In this document: positions 25,257 to 35,246 of the stretch, one piece after another
Position numbering within the stretch: the first letter of the stretch is position 1
Layout: the number at the start of each line of letters is the position of its first letter
Assembly: GCF_014837045.1 (NCBI RefSeq)
Contig: NZ_JACSPR010000004.1
Coordinates: 237,889 to 301,888 of the forward strand
From: Corynebacterium gallinarum
Lineage (GTDB): Bacteria; Actinomycetota; Actinomycetes; Mycobacteriales; Mycobacteriaceae
Reading direction: 5' to 3'
DNA length: 64,000 nucleotides
Translations under genes and position numbers: made by a program
The notes under the pieces: generated by a model
Told to the model about the DNA's origin: nothing
What the model saw: the letters and a program-made list of their open reading frames with translations, nothing else
Database searches by the model: none

Positions 25257-25301
25257 CCATAACCCCACCCGCTCCGCTTATGGGAGGGGATGGGGTTGTG
25301 G
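25257..25301 (-). terminator. Terminator of pck
   Basis: The arms CCATAACCCCA (25257-25267) and TGGGGTTGTGG (25291-25301) pair with one mismatch, and in the minus direction the stem is followed by TGTTTTTAA. Its loop contains CCGCTTATGG (25274-25283), a decamer shared with two hairpin regions near 35.7-36.0 kb. Confidence 0.75.
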
Positions 25302-25325
25302 CAAGAAGGGCGAATCAGGCGGAGA

Positions 25326-27164
25326 TTAGGAAGCCTGTGCTGCCTGGATGCGCTTCTTCAGAGCCTCGAACTGCTCGTGGACCTCGGTTGGGACCTTGGG
25401 CCCCAGGAAGGTGAGGTACTCGGCGTTGTCCTCGACGTCGCCTGCCCACTGCTCTGCGGGTGCGGTGAGGGCTTCGCGGATGTCCTCGATCGGGGTGTCC
25501 AGACCCTCCAGGTCGAGATCCTCGGCGCGGGCGGTGTAACCGACAACGGTCTCCTCGGCGCCGACGCGACCCTCGATGCGGTCGATGACCCACTTGAGCA
25601 CGCGGGAGTTCTCGCCGAAGCCAGGCCACAAGAAGCGACCGTCCTCGCCACGGCGGAACCAGTTGACCAGGAAGATGGACGGCATCTTGTCGCCACCCTT
25701 GTTCCCCATGTCAATCCAGTTCTGGAGGTATTCACCGGCGTTGTAACCCATGAATGGCAGCATGGCCATCGGGTCGTGGCGCAGGGTGCCCACCTTGGCC
25801 TCGGCGGAGGCTGCGGTCTGACCGGATGCCAGGAGGGCACCGACCATGGTGCCGTGCTCCCAGTCGTGGGTCTGGGTGACCAGCGGGACGGTGTCAGGAC
25901 GACGTCCACCGAAGAGAATCGCGTCGACCTTGACACCCTTCCAGTCGTTGAACTCCGGGGCCGCGGTCGGGCACTGCTCGATGGCCACGCAGTAGCGGGA
26001 GTTCGGGTGTGCGGCGGGCTGGTTGGACTCGGGAGTCCAGTCGTTGCCCTTCCAGTCGATGAGGTGCTCCGGAGCATCGCCGTCCATGCCCTCCCACCAG
26101 ATGTCGCCGTCGTCGGTGAGCGCGACGTTGGTGAACAGGGTGTTGCCCGGCTCCATGGTCTGCATGGCGATCGGGTTGGAGGCGTAGTTGGTGCCAGGTG
26201 CAACACCGAAGAAGCCGTTCTCCGGGTTGACGGCGTAGAGGTGGCCGTCCTCGCGGAACTTCAGCCATGCAATGTCATCGCCGACGACCTCGGCCTTCCA
26301 ACCCGGGATGGTCGGGGTGATCATGGCGAGGTTGGTCTTGCCACAGGCGGATGGGAATGCGGCGGCGATGTGGTAGGCCTGCCCCTCCGGGTTGGTGAGC
26401 TTGAGGATGAGCATGTGCTCAGCCATCCAGCCCTCTTCCCGTGCCATGACGGAGGCGATACGCAGGGCGTAGCACTTCTTGGCCAGGATGGCGTTTCCGC
26501 CGTAACCGGAACCGTAGGACCAGATCTCCTTGGTCTCAGGGAACTGGGTGATGTACTTGGTGTCGTTGCATGGCCATGCAACGTCTTCCTGACCCTCCTC
26601 GAGGGGGGCGCCGACGGAGTGCAGGCAGCGGACGAAGGAACCGTTCTCACCGATCTTGTCCAAGGCATCCTTGCCCATGCGGGTCATGATGCGCATGGAC
26701 ATGACCACGTAGGCGGAGTCGGTCAGCTGAACGCCGAGCTTGGGCTCCGGGTCGGTGATCGGACCCATGCAGAAGGGAACCACGTACATGGTGCGGCCCT
26801 TCATGGAACCGCGGTAGACCTCGGTCATCTCCTCCTTCATGGCCTGAGGTGGTGCCCAGTTGTTGGTCGGGCCCGCATCCTCCTGGTTCTCGGAGCAGAT
26901 GAAGGTACGCGATTCCACGCGTGCCACATCCGATGGGTTGGAACGTGCAAGGAAGCTGTTGGGACGCTTTTCCTCATTCAGCCTGATGAGGGTGCCGGCC
27001 TCGACGAGTTCCTCCGCCATGCGGTCCCACTCTTCTTGGGATCCGTCAGCGAATACAACTGCCTCAGGCTGAAATAGCTCGACCGCCTCGGCGATCCAGT
27101 TCAGCAGTTCCTGATTATTCGTAGGTGCCTCGCCCTGCAGGCCCGGGATTGCAGCTGTAGTCAT
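25326..27164 (-). CDS. pck: Phosphoenolpyruvate carboxykinase (GTP)
   Basis: This 612-residue enzyme converts oxaloacetate and GTP to PEP, GDP and CO2, the main gluconeogenic step. GTP-type signatures are the P-loop [14 protein letters not shown], metal site [21 protein letters not shown] and [12 protein letters not shown]. Nearly every block matches the C. glutamicum enzyme (610 residues). ATG 27162-27164 (MTTAAIPG) is chosen because the known enzyme begins there and GGAGA lies just upstream; an in-frame start 42 bp upstream exists. A TATTAT at 27234-27239 (minus strand) is a candidate -10 box. Confidence 0.95.
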   Translation of the reverse strand: MTTAAIPGLQGEAPTNNQELLNWIAEAVELFQPEAVVFADGSQEEWDRMAEELVEAGTLIRLNEEKRPNSFLARSNPSDVARVESRTFICSENQEDAGPTNNWAPPQAMKEEMTEVYRGSMKGRTMYVVPFCMGPITDPEPKLGVQLTDSAYVVMSMRIMTRMGKDALDKIGENGSFVRCLHSVGAPLEEGQEDVAWPCNDTKYITQFPETKEIWSYGSGYGGNAILAKKCYALRIASVMAREEGWMAEHMLILKLTNPEGQAYHIAAAFPSACGKTNLAMITPTIPGWKAEVVGDDIAWLKFREDGHLYAVNPENGFFGVAPGTNYASNPIAMQTMEPGNTLFTNVALTDDGDIWWEGMDGDAPEHLIDWKGNDWTPESNQPAAHPNSRYCVAIEQCPTAAPEFNDWKGVKVDAILFGGRRPDTVPLVTQTHDWEHGTMVGALLASGQTAASAEAKVGTLRHDPMAMLPFMGYNAGEYLQNWIDMGNKGGDKMPSIFLVNWFRRGEDGRFLWPGFGENSRVLKWVIDRIEGRVGAEETVVGYTARAEDLDLEGLDTPIEDIREALTAPAEQWAGDVEDNAEYLTFLGPKVPTEVHEQFEALKKRIQAAQAS

Positions 27165-27281
27165 CACTTCTCCAGACAATTTGTCACTCACTGAGTACTC
27201 GCCCATCAGATTAACCCCCCGCCTGGGAACAGGATAATAACTTTAATGAGACTCGGGCCACATTTGTCATGACCAGTGCCG

Positions 27282-27665
27282 TTATCCCCTATCAATGCAT
27301 ATCCACCCACTATTCATATGATCATTTGATGTCATTCCTCGCCCCCGGACAGGGGTATCTTCGGACTCTAGCCCCCACGAAGTTGATGGGTTGACGGGAC
27401 TATCGGTAGGTAATCCCCAGTCAGCGGGCGTGGATTGACGCGACCACACCTCATACCCGCCCGCGTAATCGTGCGCAGTCACATGATCAACCACCCCATC
27501 ACCGTCCAGGTCGGCGTAGATGGTCAATCCCGCACCATGCGGGTGGGTTACGCTCTCCTGTCCCGGCACCCCGATCTCCACCAGTTCCCCGTCGACCTCC
27601 AGCGCCAATCCACCCGGGACCCCGGTCACCGCCGAGAGGAACTCTCTGACACCAAACCACCACAT
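27282..27665 (-). CDS. Small DUF6802-like protein with Asp-rich loop
   Basis: The protein has about 127 residues from ATG 27663-27665 (GTG 27669-27671 is an alternative). It shows LTIYADLDGDGVVDHVTAHDYAGGYEVWSR, a D-x-D-x-D-G-x-x-D loop like a calcium-binding or dockerin-type loop, found in small actinobacterial proteins. No signal peptide is seen. It starts 13 bp after the stop of the gene upstream, whose last codons provide GGGGGAGG as a ribosome-binding site, so the two are probably coupled. Function unknown. Confidence 0.65.
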   Translation of the reverse strand: MWWFGVREFLSAVTGVPGGLALEVDGELVEIGVPGQESVTHPHGAGLTIYADLDGDGVVDHVTAHDYAGGYEVWSRQSTPADWGLPTDSPVNPSTSWGLESEDTPVRGRGMTSNDHMNSGWICIDRG

Positions 27666-27678
27666 CTCCACCTGCCGC

Positions 27679-28854
27679 TCACCTCCCCCGTCCTGCCCGG
27701 TGGACCTGTCCCCGCAGCCAGTGCACCGGCCCTCTGCCGGTGCCGGCACGCGCACTGGTTGTATCCAGCTCCAGGGCACGGGGCACTGAGTCCCACCACC
27801 TGGCCACCACCCGTCGACGCCGCTGCACGAGGTAGAGGATCAACACCACAGCCCCCAGGGGGAGGGCATCGGGCCGGAGGATGCACATCCCGAGCACCCA
27901 CCCGGAACCGGTGGCCAGATCCACGGCTGTCAGGACCGGTTCAGCCGGCAGCACGTACCCGTGGCGTGTGGCCCACTCCCGCATGCCCCGGCGATCACCG
28001 GCCAGACGCATGTCCAGCACCTGTCGGTGGCGTTCCCGGTGCCACTGGCGTTCCATCCTCTCCACGGCCTGCACCCACCGGACGTCGGGGACAGGCGGCA
28101 CGTCCCACCCGGCGGGGTGGCGCGCCACCCGACGCACGGTGTCCACCAGGTCCCACCCGGCGGGGACCGCCTGCGGGCACACCCCGTCGGGCAGAGGTGA
28201 CAGGGTCACCAGTCTCCCCACGCGACGCCAGGCATCCTGGATGGTCGGGGCGTCGACAAGCAGGAAACCCCGCCCACCCGGCACCGCGACCACCACGTCC
28301 GCGTCCGCCGAGGCCACCACCTCCACATGCGCGGCCAGCACGGCGCGGACCTCCGCCACCCGGTCCACGTCCGGACCGATCACCACCACCCGGGGCGCAC
28401 CCGTACCCTGCGGGACCACCGGATCAGGCACCAGCCCGGACAACTCCGGGAACCGCACCGACAGGGCGTGGAGTTCGCAGGTCAGGAGCTTTTCCCGGAT
28501 GCGCAGCAGCTCCGGAACCCCAATCGTGTAATTCTCCGCCTGTTCCTTATCTTCTATGTGTATGAATTCCTGGGGCCCGGCGCGCATACGGGAACGCATC
28601 CGGCCGGGCACCTCACCGGCATGGATGAGCAGGACCACATCGGTTCCGGATCCCACCGCGGGCCAGTGGGTGTGCACCATCCTCGCCCCGGGCACTATCA
28701 CCCGGACAGGCGCATCCACCGTGCACACCCCGATGCGGGGAGGCCCGGTCAATTCATTCAGCACCTCCCGCACGGCCATTCCGGCCGCGTCACCGAAGGC
28801 GCGCCCCTCGGCCCATGCCGCGGCCGCCCGGAAGTTCTCAGGCACATCAACCAT
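27679..28854 (-). CDS. Uncharacterised protein with C-terminal membrane segments
   Basis: This 391-residue protein starts at ATG 28852-28854 with GGGGGAAAG upstream (two upstream in-frame starts lack this). The first 270 residues appear soluble and contain alternating hydrophobic strands (VCTVDAPVRVIVPGARMVH, VVVIGPDVDRVAEVRAVLA) like a Rossmann or VWA-type fold. Hydrophobic segments follow near residues 310-345 (GSGWVLGMCILRPDALPLGAVVLILYLV) and then a basic tail. I do not recognise the family. It heads an operon with the small DUF6802-like gene, upstream of pck. Confidence 0.6.
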   Translation of the reverse strand: MVDVPENFRAAAAWAEGRAFGDAAGMAVREVLNELTGPPRIGVCTVDAPVRVIVPGARMVHTHWPAVGSGTDVVLLIHAGEVPGRMRSRMRAGPQEFIHIEDKEQAENYTIGVPELLRIREKLLTCELHALSVRFPELSGLVPDPVVPQGTGAPRVVVIGPDVDRVAEVRAVLAAHVEVVASADADVVVAVPGGRGFLLVDAPTIQDAWRRVGRLVTLSPLPDGVCPQAVPAGWDLVDTVRRVARHPAGWDVPPVPDVRWVQAVERMERQWHRERHRQVLDMRLAGDRRGMREWATRHGYVLPAEPVLTAVDLATGSGWVLGMCILRPDALPLGAVVLILYLVQRRRRVVARWWDSVPRALELDTTSARAGTGRGPVHWLRGQVHRAGRGR

Positions 28855-29013
28855 GGTCTTTCCCCCAACGGCTCCGATCACACCCCGGATCCGACACCAT
28901 CACACCGCACTTTCCCGGCCTGCGCAACGGCTGCCGTCACCTGGTTCGGCGACAGCGCCTCATCGTAACCGGATGCACCGCTATTACCGCCCGCTATGCA
29001 TGGCCCCTAATCT

Positions 29014-30168
29014 GTGGGGGTGTCCACTCCGTCGTCCCGCATCTCCGCCCTGCCCTCCTCCCTGGTGTCCACGCTGCATTCCCTCGGTGTGCCCGGTTAT
29101 GTGAAAAACCGCCGCCGGTACACCGCGGTGCTGCCCCCGGCGGGTCCGGCGTGGGCGGGTTCCCTCATGGGCACGGCACTGACGGCGGCACTGCTGGAGC
29201 TCCACGGGTTCGTGGCGGGTGCGCGGGCGATGTTGCTGATCGCGGGGGTGGTCACTGCCATCATCACCATCGGGTGGTTGGTGTACCGCTCCCCGAAGTT
29301 CACTCCCGTGGTCATGCCCGCCTGGGCGATGGTCTCCCTCGGGGTGGTGTCTCTGGGGTCGGCCTCCTCGACGATCCTGGTCGGTTCCCTCGGGGATGCG
29401 GTGTGGTGGTTCCACTTCTGGTGCTGCGTGATCGGCGGGGCGCTCGGCCTGGTCACCTGCGTGGTGTACCTGCGCCAGCTGATCACCGGGCGGGCTGGTA
29501 CACCCACCTTCTCCTGGGGATTACCGCTGGTCACACCGATGGTGACCGCAACCGCGGGGATGCGGTTCCACGACTGGTTGGCAAGCACCGGGGCAGACGG
29601 TGCACACGGGGTATGGACCACCCTCATCCTGCTGCTGTCCATGGGCGCCTTCCTCCTGACCCTGCTGACCGCCCCGGTGGTGTTCACCCGCGTCTACGCC
29701 TACTATCTCGGCCCCCGTTCCCGGCGCGCCAGCCAGCACCGTCTGGAGCCAATGGCGGCGCCGACGATCTGGATCCCACTCGGCATCGTGGGGCAGTCGA
29801 TGGCGTGTGCCCAGTTGTTCGGGGCCGCCACCGGATGGGTGCGCACCGGGGTCGTCTACGGATTCATCATGTGCGTGGTGGCCATCCCGGTTGTCCTGAC
29901 CGCGGTGGTGGTCCATTACCAGGCCGCGTTGCGCGGGATCAGTTACAGCCCGACCTGGTGGGCGAGCACCTTCCCCGTGGGCGCACTCTGCCTGGGCGTG
30001 CACTGGCTCTCCGACTCCAGTGGCCTGGCCTGGTTGGACCAGATCAGCGTGTTCCTGCTGGTCATTCTGCTATTTCACGCCGGGGTGGCCACCCTCGGCG
30101 GTACGATGGCCATCATTGCCAGGATGGTCCGCAGGGTGCACGCGGTTGCCAGTGGTCGCCGTCGGTGA
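29014..30168 (+). CDS. SLAC1/TDT family membrane transporter
   Basis: This 384-residue protein has about ten hydrophobic segments. The TDT (tellurite-resistance/dicarboxylate, SLAC1) pattern is visible in GPAWAGSLMGTALTAALLELHG, WGLPLVTPMVTATAGM, PTIWIPLGIVGQSMACAQLFG and YSPTWWASTFPVGALCLGVHWLS. These channels or carriers move small anions; the substrate here is unknown. Start is GTG 29014 or GTG 29020. It is divergent from the uncharacterised gene ending at 28854. Confidence 0.85.
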   Translation: MGVSTPSSRISALPSSLVSTLHSLGVPGYVKNRRRYTAVLPPAGPAWAGSLMGTALTAALLELHGFVAGARAMLLIAGVVTAIITIGWLVYRSPKFTPVVMPAWAMVSLGVVSLGSASSTILVGSLGDAVWWFHFWCCVIGGALGLVTCVVYLRQLITGRAGTPTFSWGLPLVTPMVTATAGMRFHDWLASTGADGAHGVWTTLILLLSMGAFLLTLLTAPVVFTRVYAYYLGPRSRRASQHRLEPMAAPTIWIPLGIVGQSMACAQLFGAATGWVRTGVVYGFIMCVVAIPVVLTAVVVHYQAALRGISYSPTWWASTFPVGALCLGVHWLSDSSGLAWLDQISVFLLVILLFHAGVATLGGTMAIIARMVRRVHAVASGRRR

Positions 30169-30304
30169 TGCTTGTCGACGTCTCCCCGCTTCCCTCCCCC
30201 ACACCCACCGTGGTCCTGCCCTGGCCTGTCCTGGCCTGTCCCCCTGTTCAACAGCACAGGTGGCAGATTGAAGTTTCTCCGCTGAACAGGAAAAATGATC
30301 ACCG

Positions 30305-31069
30305 ATGTCTATTTCTGATAATTCCCGAGAAGAACTGGGTGAACTGCCGGCCGGCCGTCCCCTCCAATCCGAATTCAACGACGACCTTGATTACCCGCGT
30401 CTGGGCAGTGTCACCTTCCGCCGTGGCACCCTGACCGAGAACCAGCAGACCATGTGGAATGAGAAGTGGCCTGAACTGGGCCGTCTCCTCGAAGACGAGC
30501 TCATCGACATCGATGCCTGGTTCGGCCGCGCCGGCGCGAAAACCATCGTGGAGATCGGTTCCGGCACCGGAACCTCCACCGCCGCGATGGCCCCGCTGGA
30601 GGCTGACACCAACATCATCGCCGTCGAGCTGTACAAGCCCGGCCTAGCCAAGCTCATGGGGTCTGTGGTGCGCGGTGGCATCGACAACATCCGCATGGTG
30701 CGCGGTGACGGCATCGAGGTGCTCAACCGCATGTTCGCCGACGAGTCCCTCGACGGTGTGCGCATCTTCTTCCCCGACCCCTGGCCCAAGGCGCGCCACA
30801 ACAAGCGCCGCATCATCCAGTCCGGTCCGCTCAACCTCATTGCCCGCAAGCTCAAACCGGGCGGTGTGCTGCATGTGGCCACCGATCACGCCGACTACGC
30901 CGAGTGGATCGATGAACTCGTCGAGGTGGAGCCTCTGCTGGAGTACAAGGGTTGGCCGTGGCCGGAGTGCCCGCAGCTTACCGACCGTCAGGTGATCACC
31001 AAATTCGAGGGCAAGGGCCTGGACAAGGATCACACCATCAACGAGTACCTGTGGCAGAAGAGGCAATAA
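30305..31069 (+). CDS. trmB: tRNA (guanine-N7-)-methyltransferase
   Basis: This 254-residue enzyme methylates G46 of tRNAs with SAM. Signatures are [15 protein letters not shown] (SAM loop) and the family-specific [17 protein letters not shown], followed by [19 protein letters not shown] 30305 is the natural start. Its TAA overlaps the ATG of the NYN gene by one base. The order trmB-NYN-mmpL is conserved with the Rv0208c-Rv0206c segment of mycobacteria. Confidence 0.93.
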   Translation: MSISDNSREELGELPAGRPLQSEFNDDLDYPRLGSVTFRRGTLTENQQTMWNEKWPELGRLLEDELIDIDAWFGRAGAKTIVEIGSGTGTSTAAMAPLEADTNIIAVELYKPGLAKLMGSVVRGGIDNIRMVRGDGIEVLNRMFADESLDGVRIFFPDPWPKARHNKRRIIQSGPLNLIARKLKPGGVLHVATDHADYAEWIDELVEVEPLLEYKGWPWPECPQLTDRQVITKFEGKGLDKDHTINEYLWQKRQ

Positions 31070-31755
31070 TGGCTGACGTACACGACACCGTCCACAGTTA
31101 CGCCCCCACCGACCAGTCCGGCCCGGAGAACCTCCTCCTGGTCTGGGATGCACCCAATCTGGACATGGGGCTGGGTGCGATCCTGGGTGGTCGCCCCACC
31201 GCGGCGTACCGTCCGCGTTTCGACGCCATCGGCCGCTGGCTGCTGGCCCGCGCCGACAGCCTCGCCTACGACCTGGGTCGTCGCATCGAGCCAGAGGCCA
31301 CCGTGTTCACCAACATCGCACCGGGTGGTGCCGATGTGGTGCGCCCCTGGGTTGAGGCCCTGCGCAATGTCGGTTTCGCGGTGTTCGCCAAGCCGAAGCT
31401 CACTGATGATTCCGATGTGGATGAGGATATGCTCGCCCACATCCGCCGTCGCTTCGAGGAGGGTGTGCTCTGCGGTGTGGTTGTCGCCAGCGCCGATGGG
31501 CAGAACTTCCGCGAGCTCCTCGAGGAACTCGCCGGTGACGGCATCCCCGCCACCGTCATCGGCTTCCACGAACACGCCTCCTGGGCCGTGGCCCACGAGG
31601 CGATCGAATTCGTGGACCTTGAGGAGATCGCCGGTGTCTTCCGCGAACCGCTCCCACGTGTCAGCCTCGACAACCTGCCGGATGGCGGTGCATGGCTGCA
31701 GCCGTTCAGGCCACTGACCGCCCTTCTGTCCAACCGCAACCAGTCCCAGGAGTAA
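31069..31755 (+). CDS. NYN domain (PIN-like) protein
   Basis: This 228-residue protein carries acidic residues at the end of strand 1 (LLLVWDAPNLDMGLG) and in the middle (GVVVASADGQNFRELLEEL), the arrangement of NYN/PIN-like nucleases that bind metal through aspartates. Its conserved place between trmB and mmpL3-type genes (Rv0207c in M. tuberculosis) is known, but the substrate is not. The start overlaps the trmB stop (TAATG). Confidence 0.85.
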   Translation: MADVHDTVHSYAPTDQSGPENLLLVWDAPNLDMGLGAILGGRPTAAYRPRFDAIGRWLLARADSLAYDLGRRIEPEATVFTNIAPGGADVVRPWVEALRNVGFAVFAKPKLTDDSDVDEDMLAHIRRRFEEGVLCGVVVASADGQNFRELLEELAGDGIPATVIGFHEHASWAVAHEAIEFVDLEEIAGVFREPLPRVSLDNLPDGGAWLQPFRPLTALLSNRNQSQE

Positions 31756-31761
31756 CCACCC

Positions 31762-34086
31762 GTGTTCTCGAGATGGGGTCACTTCGCCTACAACCACAGG
31801 CGTATCATTCCGCTGATCATTGTCGTTGCCATCCTGGCCCTCTACGTCGGGTTCGGCACCAAACTGGGTGAGCGGATGAGCCAGGAGGGCTGGGATGATC
31901 CCGGTTCCTCCTCCACCGCCGCCGCGCAGATCGAGATGGAGACCTTCGGCCGGGACAACAACGGCGATGTGGTCCTGCTGTTCACGGCACCGGAGGGCAC
32001 CTCATTCGACGACCCGGCGGTGTTCTCCGCCGTCTCCGATCACCTGACCGGCCTGCGGGAGGGTAACCCGGACGAGCTCAGCCACATCAACAGCTACTTC
32101 GACACCCGCAATCCCTCCCTGCTCAGCGACGATGGCACGCAGGCCTTCGCCGCCCTCGGGCTGGAGGGCGACGGTGAGCAGACCCTCAAGGATTTCCGTG
32201 CCATTGAGGATCAGCTCGTGCCGGAGTCGCTGCCGGGTGGTGTGACCACGCAGGTCGCCGGTGCGACCGCCGTGGCCGACGCGCTTGACGACGGCATGGC
32301 CGGCGACATCCTCCGCGCCGAGGTCTACGCCCTGCCCGCCGTGGCGATCCTGCTGCTGTTCGTCTTCGGCTCCGTGGTGGCCGCCGGCATGCCCCTGATC
32401 GTCGGTGTGCTCTCCATCCTGGGTTCCCTCGGTGTGCTGTCCATCCTGGCAAGCGTCACCCAGGTCAACGTCTTCGCCCAGTCCGTGGTCACCCTCCTGG
32501 GTCTGGGCCTGGCCATCGATTACGGCCTGTTCATGGTCTCGCGTTTCCGCGAGGAGATGGACAAGGGCTCCCCCGTCCCCCAGGCCGTGGCCACCACCAC
32601 GGCCACAGCAGGTAAGACGGTGGTGTTCTCCGCCGCCATGGTCGCGGTGGCCCTGTCGGGTCTGTTCGTGTTCCCCCAGGCCTTCCTGAAATCCGTGGCC
32701 TTCGGTGCCATCTCCGCGGTGGGTCTGGCTGCACTGATGTCGGTGGTGGTCCTGCCGTCGATCTTCGGCATGCTGGGCACCAACATCGACAAGTGGAGTC
32801 TGCGCCGTACCTCGCGCACCGCGCGACGCCTGGAGGACACCATCTGGTTCAAGGTGCCGTCCTGGGCGATGAGGAACGCCAAGCTGGTCACCGCGGCCAT
32901 CGTGCTGGTGCTCATCGGCCTGACCGTGCCCCTGGTCGGGGTGAAATTCGGCGGCATCAACGAAACCTACCTGCCACCCACCAATGACACCCGCGTGGCG
33001 CAGGAGGATTTCGACGACTCCTTCGCCACCTTCCGCACCGAGCCGGTGAAGCTGGTGGTCACCAACGCCGACAACAACCAACTCATCGATATCTATGTCC
33101 AGGCCAATGAGGTCGAGGGGCTCACCGACCGGTTCAGTGCGGGTGCCACCACCGACGGCACCACGGTGCTCTCGGCCGGCATCATCGACCGGTCCATGAA
33201 TGAGTCGGTCATCGACCAGCTGCGGGCCATCGACGTGCCCGAGGGCGTCGAGGTCTACATCGGCGGCACCCCCGCCATGGAGATCGAATCCATCGAGGCC
33301 CTCTTTGAGAAACTGCCCTGGATGGCGCTCTACATCGTCGTGGCCACCTTCATCCTCATGGCCCTGGTGTTCGGCTCCCTGATCCTGCCCGCCAAGGCGA
33401 TCATCATGACCGTCCTGGGCATGGGCGCCACCCTGGGCATCCTCACCCTCATGTTCGTCGACGGTGTGGGCGCGGACCTGTTCAACTTCTCCCCCGGCCC
33501 GCTGATGAGCCCGGTGCTGGTGCTGATCATGGCCATCATCTACGGACTGTCCACGGACTATGAGGTGTTCCTGGTCTCCCGGATGGTGGAGGCCCGCGAC
33601 AAGGGGGCCTCCACCGATGATGCGATCCGCTACGGCACCGCCCACACCGGTTCCATCATCACCGCGGCGGCACTGATCATGATCGTGGTCTGTGGTGCCT
33701 TCGGGTTCTCCGAGATTGTGATGATGAAGTACATCGCCTTCGGCATGATCGCCGCCCTCATCCTCGATGCCACCATCATCCGCATGCTCCTCGTGCCGGC
33801 CGTCATGCATCTGCTGCGCGAGGACAACTGGTGGGCCCCCGGCTTCATCAAGAAGGCCTACGCCGTCATGGGGCACGGCTCCGACGGCCCTGAAACGACC
33901 GTACCCACCGGTCCCACCCGCCCCCTCGACGAGGGTGAGGAGGTCACCATCCACGAGGCCGTACCCGCCGAGGAGACCGTCGCCTCCCGCAGCGGACGCA
34001 GCACCGCCGAGGATGGGGAACTGGTGCCCTTCGCCGAACTGATGTCCCGCCTGGAGAACAAACGCAGCTCCGGTGACCGCAGCTAG
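31762..34086 (+). CDS. cmpL1: MmpL-family RND exporter (CmpL1-like, trehalose mycolate export)
   Basis: This 774-residue protein has two repeated RND halves. Helix 1 is near residues 15-32, helices follow at about 185-365, and the second set at about 535-700. The proton-relay Asp-Tyr pairs of MmpL proteins are visible in LGLAIDYGLFMVSRFREEMD and IYGLSTDYEVFLVSRMVE. A charged cytoplasmic tail closes the protein. The trmB-NYN neighbourhood identifies it as the MmpL3 orthologue group (CmpL1 in C. glutamicum), which exports trehalose monomycolate. Start is GTG 31762, 6 bp after the NYN gene stop. It overlaps the next gene by 14 bp. Confidence 0.88.
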   Translation: MFSRWGHFAYNHRRIIPLIIVVAILALYVGFGTKLGERMSQEGWDDPGSSSTAAAQIEMETFGRDNNGDVVLLFTAPEGTSFDDPAVFSAVSDHLTGLREGNPDELSHINSYFDTRNPSLLSDDGTQAFAALGLEGDGEQTLKDFRAIEDQLVPESLPGGVTTQVAGATAVADALDDGMAGDILRAEVYALPAVAILLLFVFGSVVAAGMPLIVGVLSILGSLGVLSILASVTQVNVFAQSVVTLLGLGLAIDYGLFMVSRFREEMDKGSPVPQAVATTTATAGKTVVFSAAMVAVALSGLFVFPQAFLKSVAFGAISAVGLAALMSVVVLPSIFGMLGTNIDKWSLRRTSRTARRLEDTIWFKVPSWAMRNAKLVTAAIVLVLIGLTVPLVGVKFGGINETYLPPTNDTRVAQEDFDDSFATFRTEPVKLVVTNADNNQLIDIYVQANEVEGLTDRFSAGATTDGTTVLSAGIIDRSMNESVIDQLRAIDVPEGVEVYIGGTPAMEIESIEALFEKLPWMALYIVVATFILMALVFGSLILPAKAIIMTVLGMGATLGILTLMFVDGVGADLFNFSPGPLMSPVLVLIMAIIYGLSTDYEVFLVSRMVEARDKGASTDDAIRYGTAHTGSIITAAALIMIVVCGAFGFSEIVMMKYIAFGMIAALILDATIIRMLLVPAVMHLLREDNWWAPGFIKKAYAVMGHGSDGPETTVPTGPTRPLDEGEEVTIHEAVPAEETVASRSGRSTAEDGELVPFAELMSRLENKRSSGDRS

Positions 34087-35233
34087 GCCGGGGCCGGTGA
34101 CCGTGCGCAGAGTCCTCAGCAACCCCTGGGTCAGGTGGATCCTGTCCCTGGTGATCCTGGGCGCGATCCTCTTCTTCCTCCGGGATCACCTCGACTTCCT
34201 GCGCAGGGGGATCGGGGAGATCCGGCACGCCGACCCGTTCGGCGTGGGACTCGCCCTGCTTCTGCTCATCGCCTCGTTCGTGGCCATGGCCGAGGTGATG
34301 GGCATCCTCCTGCGGGCCGGGGGTGTCCGGCCACCGCGCACCGCCACCACCGCACTGACCTTTGCCTCCAACTCCTGGTCCGCCACCTTCCCCGGTGGGC
34401 CGGCCCTGTCGGCGATCCTCACCTTCCAGGTGCAGCGCACCTGGGGTGCCAGTGTGATCCTGTGCTCCTGGTTCTTCGTGCTCTCCAGCGCACTGTCCAC
34501 CATGTGGTTGGTGGCCCTGGGGGTGTCGGCGGTGTTCTTCATGGGGGCCACACTCAACCTGTGGTCCCTGCTGGCCAGTTTCGTGCTCATGGTGGGCCTG
34601 TCGGGCCTGGTGTACTGGGGGGCCAACCACCCCGACCGGATAGAGAGCCTCGGTCGGGCCGTGCTGCACCGGAGCAACCGGGTGTTGCGCAGGCCGGTGG
34701 AAACGGGCGTCGACAAGCTCGTTGGCCACATCAGCCAGCTGCGCACCGTGACGCTCAGCGCCGGGAACTTCGCCAAGGCCGCCACGTGGTCACTGTTCAA
34801 CCGGCTTTTCGACGCCGCATCCCTCTGGCTCTGCGTCTGGGCCGTCACCGGGGAACTGCCCTGGATCGAGGCGAGCCCGGACAACACCTCCCTCGCCGGG
34901 GTGGTGCTGGCGTACACCACCGCGAAGATCGTCGGTTCCATCCAGGCGACCCCCGGTGGTGTCGGCCCCGTGGAGGCCGCCTACATCGCCACCCTCGTGG
35001 CCACCGGAATGACCGCCGTGAACGCCGCGGGAGCCGTCATCATCTACCGGCTGCTGTCCTTCATCCTCATGTCGTTGATCGGATGGGTCATCTATTTTAT
35101 GTATTTCACCCCCCGGGGACTGCGCGCCAACCGTGCCGTGGAAAGTGAATCAATCAAACGGGATAGCATGGAAACAGACCCACCCGGCGCGCACCGGTCC
35201 GCCTCCGATGCCGCCCATGACCCCAGCCCCTGA
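34073..35233 (+). CDS. UPF0104/LPG-synthase-TM family flippase-like protein
   Basis: This 386-residue protein starts within the last codons of the MmpL gene (GTG 34073; GTG 34097 and 34103 are alternatives). It has about eight helices, with family motifs ASNSWSATFPGGPALSAI, LFNRLFDAASLWLC and GSIQATPGGVGPVEAAYIATLV. Members include MprF-type lysyl-lipid flippases and AglD-like proteins; none of the aminoacyl-transferase domain is present. Coupling with the trehalose-mycolate exporter suggests a lipid-transport role (inference). Confidence 0.8.
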   Translation: MTAARPGPVTVRRVLSNPWVRWILSLVILGAILFFLRDHLDFLRRGIGEIRHADPFGVGLALLLLIASFVAMAEVMGILLRAGGVRPPRTATTALTFASNSWSATFPGGPALSAILTFQVQRTWGASVILCSWFFVLSSALSTMWLVALGVSAVFFMGATLNLWSLLASFVLMVGLSGLVYWGANHPDRIESLGRAVLHRSNRVLRRPVETGVDKLVGHISQLRTVTLSAGNFAKAATWSLFNRLFDAASLWLCVWAVTGELPWIEASPDNTSLAGVVLAYTTAKIVGSIQATPGGVGPVEAAYIATLVATGMTAVNAAGAVIIYRLLSFILMSLIGWVIYFMYFTPRGLRANRAVESESIKRDSMETDPPGAHRSASDAAHDPSP

Positions 35234-35246
35234 GAGGTAATTTCAC

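Noticed and set aside
25290..27077. 595-codon antisense frame over pck
   Set aside because: Shadow of the pck strand, with no recognisable motif.
32002..34122. A 706-codon open frame antisense to the MmpL exporter
   Set aside because: It is a shadow of the G+C-rich coding strand: His/Gly/Asp-rich text with no domain, while the sense frame is a clear MmpL protein.
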